Part shown: positions 1-5,923 of the stretch, piece after piece | Position numbering within the stretch: the first letter of the stretch is position 1 | How the letters are laid out: each line of letters begins with the position of its first letter | Assembly (NCBI GenBank): GCA_031258755.1 | Contig: JAIRMK010000055.1 | Span: forward strand, 1 to 6,026 | DNA from: Prevotellaceae bacterium | GTDB lineage: Bacteria > Bacteroidota > Bacteroidia > Bacteroidales > UBA932 | Length of the DNA stretch: 6,026 nucleotides | Direction of reading: 5' to 3' | Made by a program: the position numbers and the translations under genes | Notes under the pieces: model-generated | The model's database searches: none | Told to the model about the DNA's origin: nothing | Seen by the model: only the letters and a program-made list of their open reading frames with translations

Positions 1-386
1 CACTCGGCCGAGCGGGCAATAGCGCCGAAATTGCGCACATCGGTTACGCCGTCGAGCAGCACCACCAACGGCGTTTCGCCGCGCTCCAGCACGCGCAGCA
101 CCACTTCCTCCAAATCCACATATGGGATTAGCGACGTGAACGCCACCACCCCCTGATGATGATTCGGCGTAAGACTGTGCAGCTTCTCCACAGGGACAAA
201 TTGCGTGGGGATGTGCCGTTCGTGCAGCAGGTCGAGGAGCGTGCGGAACAAATCGCCGTCGAGCCCTGTTTTTATCAGCACCTTTTCCACCTCGCGACCC
301 GCTCGCACGGCCTCTATCACCGGGCGCAACCCCGCAACCAGATTGCCGGGCGCCGTCTTTTTAAAATGTTTTTTATGCGTATTCAT
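1..386 (-). CDS. rlmB: TrmH/SpoU-family 23S rRNA 2'-O-methyltransferase (RlmB-type), 3' end outside window
   Basis: My reverse-strand reading gives 128 residues from an ATG at 386, open to the window edge; RlmB is usually about 245 residues, so roughly half is present. Residues 1-13 are basic (MNTHKKHFKK...). Residues 15-85 resemble the small substrate-binding domain of the family, including GLRPVIEAVRAGREVEKVLI and a QGVVAF segment. Residues 110-128 (LLDGVTDVRNFGAIARSAE) are the first motif of the SPOUT methyltransferase fold, with N119 and R125 at the conserved Asn and Arg positions. RlmB methylates the 2'-OH of G2251 in the peptidyl-transferase region of 23S rRNA using S-adenosylmethionine. 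The SAM-binding knot lies in the missing part, so another TrmH-family specificity cannot be excluded. The start is set by the promoter box a few bases upstream. The segment looks more GC-rich than the permease gene before it. Confidence 0.9.
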   Translation of the reverse strand, partial: MNTHKKHFKKTAPGNLVAGLRPVIEAVRAGREVEKVLIKTGLDGDLFRTLLDLLHERHIPTQFVPVEKLHSLTPNHHQGVVAFTSLIPYVDLEEVVLRVLERGETPLVVLLDGVTDVRNFGAIARSAE

Positions 387-392
387 AGCGTA

Positions 393-400
393 CAAAGGTA
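393..400 (-). promoter_or_regulatory. Bacteroidota -7 promoter box upstream of rlmB
   Basis: The reverse strand reads TACCTTTG, an exact match to the TAnnTTTG -7 box used by the Bacteroidota housekeeping sigma factor. Only 6 bases separate it from the rlmB ATG. Transcription would therefore start at or very near the start codon, giving a leaderless or almost leaderless mRNA (inference). I see no TTTG -33 box at the ideal distance; that area is AT-rich. The box suggests rlmB can be transcribed independently of the upstream permease gene. Confidence 0.6.
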
Positions 401-402
401 GC

Positions 403-436
403 GAAAAAAATATAAGTTAAGAGTTATGAGTTTAAC
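403..436 (-). terminator. Weak terminator-like hairpin after the permease gene
   Basis: On the reverse strand, GTTAA (436-432, starting at the last base of the permease stop codon) can pair with TTAAC (420-416) across an 11-base loop. TTATA and then a run of seven T (409-403) follow. The stem is short and AT-rich and the T run begins a few bases late, so this is a marginal candidate for an intrinsic terminator. It would separate the permease transcript from rlmB. Confidence 0.25.
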
Positions 437-1323
437 TAACCGTTCCTTCTTTTTTTCGCCTGCGTCAACAGCAATCCCGCTATCACGATGACGACGCCCG
501 TGCCATTGCGTGAAGTCAACAACTCACGTCCCAGCGCCGACGAAAATAACAATGTCACCACCGGCATCAATGTGCTGAACATGTTGGCGCGAACCACCCC
601 GATGTGATGGATGCAATTGACATAAAAAATAAACGACAGCGTGGAGGGGAACAGCGCCAAAAGGAGTATCGGATAAATACTTTCAAAGGAAAAAACAAAC
701 TGATGCAGTACTTCGTATTCCGAAAACGTAAAGGGGAAAAACAGCAGCGTGCCCAAGACATTTTGGAAAACCACTATCGTGAAAACATTATATTTTGCGG
801 CCAATTTTTTAACAACCAAAGAATATCCAATCGTTGAAAGCACGGCAAAAAACAGCATCAGCACGCCGAGTGCATCCACTTTTATCGACATTTCTTCATT
901 CAAAACCGACAGGAGAACTCCCGCAACCGCCAATACCGCCCCGAAGACATTAAGTTTGCTCATTCGCTCCTTATACACGAGAAAACCCAGCAGCATGGCG
1001 AATAATGGAATGGTAGAAATAATCACAGAGGCCGTAGTCGGCGTAGTGAGTTGAATACCCTTGGTTTCTCCGATAAAATATAAAAACGGCTCGAATAACG
1101 CCATCAGAATTATCCATTTCAGGTCTGCCAGTTTAGGCCGCTGCAATTTTCCAAAACCGAGAGATACAAGCAATAATACAATGGCCGAAATAGCAAGCCG
1201 CGCCGTTAAAAGACAGTATGAGGGGAAACCCGCGCCCAGCATCTGATCTACCCACACAAACGACATGCCCCAAAAGACAATCGCGAGTAAAATGCCCATA
1301 TATATCCATACACCATTCTTCAT
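436..1323 (-). CDS. EamA/DMT-superfamily transporter (10-TM permease)
   Basis: The 295-residue protein is almost entirely hydrophobic and fits the ten-helix, two-repeat plan of EamA/drug-metabolite transporters, which are usually about 290-300 residues. Helices by eye lie near residues 5-25, 36-56, 68-88, 97-117, 125-142, 152-170, 181-200, 217-236, 243-263 and 274-288. The two EamA repeats are about 8-141 and 153-288. Typical features are WGMSFVWV after helix 1, the charged YKERMS turn at 117-122 closing repeat 1, and the matching GREL at 265-268 in repeat 2. A basic tail (KKRRNG) follows, as expected for a cytoplasmic C terminus. It acts in the inner membrane as an exporter or exchanger of small metabolites; the substrate cannot be read from sequence. 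The ATG at 1323 lies 16 bp after the dnaX stop, with a GGAAG-like site about 10 bases upstream, so co-transcription with dnaX is likely. Confidence 0.9.
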   Translation of the reverse strand: MKNGVWIYMGILLAIVFWGMSFVWVDQMLGAGFPSYCLLTARLAISAIVLLLVSLGFGKLQRPKLADLKWIILMALFEPFLYFIGETKGIQLTTPTTASVIISTIPLFAMLLGFLVYKERMSKLNVFGAVLAVAGVLLSVLNEEMSIKVDALGVLMLFFAVLSTIGYSLVVKKLAAKYNVFTIVVFQNVLGTLLFFPFTFSEYEVLHQFVFSFESIYPILLLALFPSTLSFIFYVNCIHHIGVVRANMFSTLMPVVTLLFSSALGRELLTSRNGTGVVIVIAGLLLTQAKKRRNG

Positions 1324-1339
1324 ACTTCACTTCCGCGCA

Positions 1340-3001
1340 TCATATTATATCTAAATTCATGATTTGTTTCAATTGGGACACGGCAGGATATTGCTCCACA
1401 AGAAAACGGAATTTTTCATCATAGGTGTAAGGCGCTACATTCTTTGCCGCTTCAACATTTATTGTAATGTCCAGCTTAATGTTATCATTTTGCAATTTAT
1501 CACACAAAAAGTCCAATATAATCTCATTCTTTTCCATCCACTCTTTTTGCACTACATTCCACACCGGAAAACTTATCACATTATCCGCTTTCAATACCGG
1601 CGAAAATTCCTGCAATGCTGTAGCCAAACGCGGCTTGGTATTCACATGCGACACCAACGCCTCCCACGCGTCTATCAACTGTTCCTGTGTAAACGGATTA
1701 TTTCTTTTCTCCACCTTTCGTTTTTCATCCTTTTTTACTGACTCTATTTTTTTTGCCAGGGCGTCTTTCAATGAAAACGTTTGGGTATCCCGCAGCACAG
1801 GAGGAGCAGGAGAAGGTTCCGGTATATGTATCGAATGAATTGGCGGCGGCGCATTTTCAACTACAACTGCCGCTTTTTCCGTTATTTCTGCACTATCGTT
1901 TTTTTTTTCGGAAGCTATATTCGACAACCGCAACAAAGAAAGTTCAACGTGCAGTCGCGGGTTTCCACTCGATTTATACCCCATTTCACAGGCATTGGTC
2001 AGTTGCAGCGCTTCATATAAAAAAGTATGCGATGCCTGTGCAGCCTGCGCCTCATAACGTTTTGCAACGGTATCGCCTACTTCAAGCAATGATAATGTGC
2101 GTGGATCTTTACATACCAGCAAGTCACGAAAGTGCATGCTCAATCCCGCAATGAAATGCTGTGCATCAAAACCCTTGGCCAGCACCTCGTCAAACAACAA
2201 CAGCGCATCGGCATAGCGGTGGTGAATGAGGTGATCGGTTAGCTTGAAATAATATTCATAATCGAGCACATTCAGATTTTCGATTACACTTGCATACGTC
2301 AAATTGTCACCGCAAAAAGCCACTGCCTGATCGTAAATGGAAAGGGCGTCGCGCATGGCGCCATCGGCTTTTTGTGCAATCACATTCAGCGCCTCAGGTT
2401 CCACTTTCACACCCTCTTTGGCCGCAATATCCGCCAGATGCTTCACCATGTTGGGAATGGAAATACGACTGAAATCATAGATCTGACAACGCGACAAAAT
2501 GGTAGGAAGTATCTTGTGCTTTTCGGTGGTTGCCAAAATAAAAATGGCATGCGCCGGCGGCTCTTCCAAGGTTTTCAGAAAAGCATTGAAAGCGCTGGAC
2601 GAAAGCATGTGCACCTCGTCAATAATATATACGCTGTACTGGCCTATCTGCGGCGGCACACGCACCTGATCGGTAAGCACACGAATATCATCCACCGAAT
2701 TATTGGAGGCCGCATCCAATTCGTGGATACTGTATGAGCGGCCTTCGGCAAATGAACGGCACGATTCACATTCACCGCACGCTTCCAGCTCCGGAGTAAG
2801 ATTTTGGCAGTTAATTGTCTTTGCAAAAATACGGGCGCATGTTGTTTTTCCCACGCCGCGCGGACCACAGAACAAATAGGCATGCGCCAACTGCTTGCGC
2901 TGAATGGCATTTTTCAGCGTTGTGCCAATATTCTCTTGTCCCACAACCGATTCAAAGGTCAAGGGGCGATATTTTCTGGCCGATACGATAAAATGCTCCA
3001 T
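1340..3001 (-). CDS. dnaX: DNA polymerase III subunit gamma/tau
   Basis: The 553-residue protein is the clamp-loader ATPase that, with delta and delta', places the beta clamp on primed DNA. Visible in order: the ARKYRP N terminus (8-13), Walker A GPRGVGKTT (46-54), a zinc site with C65, C75, C78 and C81, Walker B DEVH (128-131), sensor 1 ATTE (157-160), the SRC arginine-finger motif (170-172) and sensor 2 GAMRDALS (214-221, R217). A helical collar domain ends near the HVELSLLRLSNI segment. A Pro- and Lys-rich linker comes next (about 370-435, with PPPIHS and PSPAPP), then a short C-terminal region specific to the full-length tau-like form. All catalytic residues are present. The length is normal for Bacteroidota and shorter than the 643 residues of E. 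coli tau. The ATG at 3001 follows a promoter box directly. It is the first gene of the leftward block. The linker contains an in-frame slippery site described separately. Confidence 0.97.
   Translation of the reverse strand: MEHFIVSARKYRPLTFESVVGQENIGTTLKNAIQRKQLAHAYLFCGPRGVGKTTCARIFAKTINCQNLTPELEACGECESCRSFAEGRSYSIHELDAASNNSVDDIRVLTDQVRVPPQIGQYSVYIIDEVHMLSSSAFNAFLKTLEEPPAHAIFILATTEKHKILPTILSRCQIYDFSRISIPNMVKHLADIAAKEGVKVEPEALNVIAQKADGAMRDALSIYDQAVAFCGDNLTYASVIENLNVLDYEYYFKLTDHLIHHRYADALLLFDEVLAKGFDAQHFIAGLSMHFRDLLVCKDPRTLSLLEVGDTVAKRYEAQAAQASHTFLYEALQLTNACEMGYKSSGNPRLHVELSLLRLSNIASEKKNDSAEITEKAAVVVENAPPPIHSIHIPEPSPAPPVLRDTQTFSLKDALAKKIESVKKDEKRKVEKRNNPFTQEQLIDAWEALVSHVNTKPRLATALQEFSPVLKADNVISFPVWNVVQKEWMEKNEIILDFLCDKLQNDNIKLDITINVEAAKNVAPYTYDEKFRFLVEQYPAVSQLKQIMNLDII
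1725..1736 (-). other. dnaX: Candidate programmed -1 frameshift site in dnaX making a short gamma form
   Basis: The coding strand reads gtA AAA AAG gat ga. The heptamer A AAA AAG (1736-1730) is in the correct phase for tandem -1 slippage and equals the E. coli dnaX slippery sequence. After slippage the ribosome would read AAA, GGA and then the TGA stop at 1727-1725. The product would be about 425 residues, ending ...V422-K-K-G, and would keep the full ATPase and collar domains but lose the last 129 residues. E. coli gamma (431 residues) ends by the same logic, with one extra codon and then TGA. I see no convincing stem-loop in the usual window 5-9 bases downstream and only a weak upstream GAG, so stimulatory elements are missing or not recognisable. 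Its position in the linker is right for a gamma/tau switch. Confidence 0.55.
1747..1754 (-). repeat. dnaX: A8 slippery run in dnaX
   Basis: The coding strand has eight consecutive A (gcA AAA AAA Ata), also phased as A AAA AAA for -1 slippage. From here the -1 frame stays open and reaches the same TGA (1727-1725) as the A AAA AAG site. The +1 frame meets TAG immediately after the run. Either ribosomal or RNA-polymerase slippage on this run would therefore also truncate the protein at the end of the linker. Thermus dnaX uses a poly-A run for transcriptional slippage, so a role is plausible but unproven. Confidence 0.4.
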
Positions 3002-3008
3002 AAGTTCA

Positions 3009-3016
3009 CAAAGATA
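3009..3016 (-). promoter_or_regulatory. Bacteroidota -7 promoter box for dnaX
   Basis: The reverse strand reads TATCTTTG, matching TAnnTTTG, and 7 bases separate it from the dnaX ATG. This is nearly the same geometry as at rlmB, so the transcript is probably leaderless or has a leader of only a few bases (inference). At the expected -33 position there is only a T run and no clear TTTG. Confidence 0.6.
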
Positions 3017-3045
3017 GTAATTATTTTAAATTAAAAAAATATTAT

Positions 3046-3053
3046 TACCTTCG
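3046..3053 (+). promoter_or_regulatory. Bacteroidota-like -7 box for rfbD
   Basis: TACCTTCG differs from TAnnTTTG at one position. It lies 19 bases before the rfbD ATG, which would leave a leader of about a dozen bases. The leader contains AAAGGGA directly abutting the start codon, too close to act as a normal Shine-Dalgarno site. Together with the dnaX box this forms a divergent promoter pair within 71 bp. Confidence 0.45.
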
Positions 3054-3072
3054 TGCTGTTGAAATAAAGGGA

Positions 3073-3951
3073 ATGAATAAAAAAGTACTTATTACCGGAT
3101 GTAATGGCCAACTGGGGCGCGACCTGCAGGAAGCAGCCACCCGCCACCCTGCGCTGCAATTGCTGTGTACCGATATGCACAACTTAGACCTCACCTGCAA
3201 CCATGACGTGACGGCTTATGTACGCAACCATCATCCGGCGTTCATTATTAATTGTGCGGCCTACACCGCTGTGGACAAGGCGGAAGAGGAAGAAGACAAG
3301 GCTTTCGCCATTAACGCCGCTGCCGTCCAAAACCTGGCCGAAGCGGCCGGCGAATGTCAGTCACACCTTATCCACATTTCCACCGATTATGTATTTGACG
3401 GAACAAAGACGACGCCATATACCGAAGAAGACACATTAAATCCACAATCGGCTTACGGAAGAAGCAAACTTGCCGGCGAGAAAGCCGCCTTGTCGCACCC
3501 GCAAACCATGGTGATACGCACCGCATGGCTTTATACCTGCGAAGGCAATAATTTTGTAAACACCATGCTGCGGCTCGGAATCGAACGCCCCACCCTCAAT
3601 GTGGTGAACGACCAACACGGGTCTCCCACGTATGCCGCCGACCTTGCCGAAGCTATACTTGCCATCATTGAACACGTGATTACCGGCACAAAGAAATTCG
3701 TTCCCGGCGTATATCATTACACCAACGAGGGCGTGTGCACATGGTTTGATTTTGCCCAACGCATCATGCAACTCGGACACCGTAGTTGTACCCTGCACCC
3801 GGTAACTACCGCCGACTATCCAACCAAAGCCGCACGCCCTGCATACAGCATACTAAGTAAAGAAAAAATAAAAACAATATATGGCCTTGCCATTCCCTCA
3901 TGGGAAGATGCACTTCTGCGATGTTTTCAAAAAAAAAAATGTGTAACCTAA
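3073..3951 (+). CDS. rfbD: dTDP-4-dehydrorhamnose reductase
   Basis: The 292-residue protein is a full-length RmlD/RfbD of the extended short-chain dehydrogenase family. It reduces dTDP-4-dehydro-L-rhamnose to dTDP-L-rhamnose with NAD(P)H in the cytoplasm, the last step of rhamnose donor synthesis for surface polysaccharides. Visible motifs are the Rossmann glycine motif GCNGQLG (9-15), NCAAYTAVDKAE (60-71), STDYVFDG (103-110) with catalytic T104, the YGRSK motif with Y128 and K132, RTAWLY, and the substrate-side VVNDQHGSPTYAADLA block. The C terminus has the usual PSWEDALLRC ending, followed by a short QKKKCVT tail encoded partly by an A11 tract. It is the first gene of the rightward pair, 11 bp before the mutase gene. 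No rmlA, rmlB or rmlC is in the window, so those steps must be encoded elsewhere. Confidence 0.95.
   Translation: MNKKVLITGCNGQLGRDLQEAATRHPALQLLCTDMHNLDLTCNHDVTAYVRNHHPAFIINCAAYTAVDKAEEEEDKAFAINAAAVQNLAEAAGECQSHLIHISTDYVFDGTKTTPYTEEDTLNPQSAYGRSKLAGEKAALSHPQTMVIRTAWLYTCEGNNFVNTMLRLGIERPTLNVVNDQHGSPTYAADLAEAILAIIEHVITGTKKFVPGVYHYTNEGVCTWFDFAQRIMQLGHRSCTLHPVTTADYPTKAARPAYSILSKEKIKTIYGLAIPSWEDALLRCFQKKKCVT
3929..3939 (+). repeat. A11 homopolymer at the end of rfbD
   Basis: Eleven consecutive A encode the end of Q286 and K287-K289 of RmlD. In the -1 frame the sequence stays open through the tract, past the rfbD stop and into the phospho-sugar mutase frame (ATG at 3939, then the mutase start at 3963). 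One extra A, or a -1 slip, would therefore fuse the two proteins into about 873 residues. One A fewer would end RmlD a few codons early (TAA at 3944-3946 in present coordinates). The tract is also a likely place for a sequencing length error. Confidence 0.8.
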
Positions 3952-3962
3952 ACCAAAAAATT

Positions 3963-5693
3963 ATGGACCAAGTGATAAAACAACGAGTCGAAGCATGGCT
4001 CACAGGAAGCTACGACGAAGAAACCAAAACACAGGTTAAGAAATTAGTCGATACGAATTCCAAAGAACTGGAAGAAAGTTTTTACAAAAATCTCGAATTC
4101 GGCACCGGCGGCCTCCGCGGTATCATGGGGGTAGGCAGCAACCGTATGAATAAATATACGGTGGGGATGGCCACGCAAGGATTGGCCAATTACCTCAAAA
4201 AAAGTTTCCCGCATTTGACTGAAATCAAAGTAGCCATTACGCACGACAGCCGCAACAACAGCGCCCGCTTCGCCCAAATCACAGCCGAAGTGTTTGCCGC
4301 CAACGGCATCAAGGTTTTCCTTTTCGACGGTATGCGTCCCACGCCGGAACTCAGTTTCACCATCCGCCATTTGGGCTGCCAGAGCGGCGTAGTGATCACC
4401 GCCTCACACAATCCGAAGGAATACAACGGCTACAAAGCTTACTGGGACGACGGCGCACAGGTTACGTCGCCACATGACACCAACATCATCGCCGAAGTGG
4501 AAAAAATTACCGATCCCGCCATGGTACAGTTCACCGGCCATGAAGAAAATATCAAACGTATCGGTAAAGAAATTGATGAAGCATATTTGGGAAAAATATT
4601 AAGTCTGGAACTTTCACCCGACGCCATACAGCAAAACAATCAAATACGTATTGTTTATACGCCTTTGCACGGCACAGGCGTGACGCTTATCCCAGAGGCC
4701 TTGCGCCGCAAAGGGTTCAGCAACATCATCAGGGTTCCGGAACAGGATGTGAGCGATGGAAATTTCCCAACGGTTGAATCGCCAAATCCCGAAGAACCCG
4801 GCGCGTTTAAAATGGCTATTGAAAAAGCCACCGCTTCGGGCGCCGATATGATTATGGCCTCCGACCCCGACGCCGACCGCGTGGGGCTTGCCATCCGCAA
4901 CAGTAAAAAAGAATTTGTCTTACTAAACGGCAATCAAACCGCCTCGCTCCTCACCTACTACCTGCTGCGCCGCTGGAAAGAACTCGGCAAACTCACCGGC
5001 AAAGAATACATCATCAAGACCATTGTCACCACAAACCTCATGAAGGCGCTTGCAGAACAGTTCGGCGTGGAATATTACAATGTGTTTACAGGATTTAAAT
5101 TCATTGCCGAAGTAGTCCGTGAGCAGGAAGGAAAGAAAGTATTTATCGGCGGTGGCGAAGAGAGCTTTGGATACACCATCGGCGAATTTGTCCGCGACAA
5201 AGACGCTGTGGCCACCTGCTGCACCCTTGCCGAAATGGCGGCGTGGGCGGCGTCGCAAGAAAAAACCATGTATGACGTACTGCTCGATATTTACATGGAA
5301 TACGGATACTACAAGGAAACGCTTATTCCCATTACTAAAAAAGGCAAAGACGGACTGGCCCAAATACAACAAATGATGGCCGGATTTCGTGACAACCCGC
5401 CGCAACGCATTGATGGTTCAAAGGTGGTGTGTATTCACGACTACCTCAAATCGGAGTCTGTTGATTTACTTACCGGCCAACGCACGCCTGTTCACATGCA
5501 AAAGTCGAATGTTTTGCAATTCATCACCCACGACGGCACCATTGTGTCCGTGCGGCCGTCGGGCACCGAGCCGAAAATCAAATTTTATTTTGGCGTGCGT
5601 GCCGATTTGAAAGACAAAGCGCAATTCGATGAGGTAACGACCGCGCTCCAAGCCAAGTTTGAGCGCATCAGGCAGGAATTACGGATTGAATAA
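3963..5693 (+). CDS. Phospho-sugar mutase (phosphoglucomutase/phosphomannomutase family)
   Basis: From the ATG at 3963 the protein has 576 residues, typical of the long Bacteroidota/Firmicutes phospho-sugar mutases (alpha-D-phosphohexomutase superfamily). It interconverts hexose 6- and 1-phosphates through a phosphoserine enzyme. All four active-site loops are present: TASHNPKEYNGYK with the phosphorylated Ser at S148, the Mg-binding DPDADR at 301-306, the sugar-binding GGGEESFG at 396-403, and the phosphate-binding RPSGTEPK starting at R531. The N-terminal FGTGGLRGIMGVGSNRMN segment is also characteristic. Glucose versus mannose preference cannot be settled by eye; glucose-1-phosphate would feed dTDP-rhamnose synthesis and fits the rfbD neighbour. 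The frame is open further upstream (ATGs at 3900, 3921 and 3939), but I chose 3963 because MDQVIKQRVEAWL begins the conserved part, it follows an A-rich leader, and it avoids overlap with rfbD. Confidence 0.95.
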   Translation: MDQVIKQRVEAWLTGSYDEETKTQVKKLVDTNSKELEESFYKNLEFGTGGLRGIMGVGSNRMNKYTVGMATQGLANYLKKSFPHLTEIKVAITHDSRNNSARFAQITAEVFAANGIKVFLFDGMRPTPELSFTIRHLGCQSGVVITASHNPKEYNGYKAYWDDGAQVTSPHDTNIIAEVEKITDPAMVQFTGHEENIKRIGKEIDEAYLGKILSLELSPDAIQQNNQIRIVYTPLHGTGVTLIPEALRRKGFSNIIRVPEQDVSDGNFPTVESPNPEEPGAFKMAIEKATASGADMIMASDPDADRVGLAIRNSKKEFVLLNGNQTASLLTYYLLRRWKELGKLTGKEYIIKTIVTTNLMKALAEQFGVEYYNVFTGFKFIAEVVREQEGKKVFIGGGEESFGYTIGEFVRDKDAVATCCTLAEMAAWAASQEKTMYDVLLDIYMEYGYYKETLIPITKKGKDGLAQIQQMMAGFRDNPPQRIDGSKVVCIHDYLKSESVDLLTGQRTPVHMQKSNVLQFITHDGTIVSVRPSGTEPKIKFYFGVRADLKDKAQFDEVTTALQAKFERIRQELRIE

Positions 5694-5705
5694 GAAAAGG
5701 GCATT

Positions 5706-5719
5706 CTGCCGGGCGGCAG
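5706..5719 (+). terminator. Hairpin just after the mutase stop, weak terminator candidate
   Basis: CTGCC pairs with GGCAG around a GGGC loop, 12 bases past the mutase TAA. The stem is GC-rich but only 5 bp, and the bases after it (TGTCGTTTC) are not a proper T tract, so this may be a processing or structural hairpin rather than an intrinsic terminator. Confidence 0.25.
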
Positions 5720-5902
5720 TGTCGTTTCAAGGTTCAACTTCATATCTATATTTTCACATCGTCCATTGTTTCCTGCCGTTGGCGTTCTACTTCGCGCACA
5801 GGCAGAGACCGACGGTCGATTTGAGCAGCGAGTTGCGGAGGGTGCGACGCCGCTTCGGGCGTGAAAATCGCCTCTGAAAGGGATGTCAAAAACAAGTTTA
5901 CA

Positions 5903-5923
5903 TGGTCAAAATCGTGCTGACCA
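5903..5923. repeat. Inverted repeat TGGTCA...TGACCA
   Basis: A perfect 6-bp inverted repeat (5903-5908 and 5918-5923) encloses a 9-base loop. It is the longest perfect stem I noticed in the 3' region. It could be a hairpin in RNA or a symmetric protein-binding site; nothing nearby tells which. Confidence 0.35.

Noticed and set aside
156..420. Plus-strand frames over the rlmB start
   Set aside because: The minus strand there encodes a recognisable RlmB N-terminal half, so these are shadows.
1660..1730. Stem-loop stimulator downstream of the dnaX slippery site
   Set aside because: The bases just downstream are A-rich; the only short stem I found (GACGC with GCGTT) is about 50 bases away, too far to be the classical stimulator.
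1364..2154. Plus-strand open frames opposite dnaX (1364-1741, 1467-1838, 1753-2154)
   Set aside because: They lie antisense to a clear dnaX, have no recognisable motifs and odd composition, and are explained by the codon usage of the opposite strand.
3900..3962. Longer mutase start sites at 3900, 3921 and 3939
   Set aside because: They overlap rfbD, add an A-tract-encoded KKK stretch not typical of the family, and the conserved N terminus begins at 3963. The ATG at 3939 remains a weak alternative.
4923..5405. 160-codon minus-strand open frame opposite the mutase gene
   Set aside because: It covers the strongly conserved mutase active-site region; its sequence is a low-complexity mirror with no family resemblance.
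5659..5877. 72-codon plus-strand frame at the mutase 3' end
   Set aside because: It starts inside the mutase gene in another frame, has no clear start signal and resembles no family; it stays open because the DNA is GC-rich.
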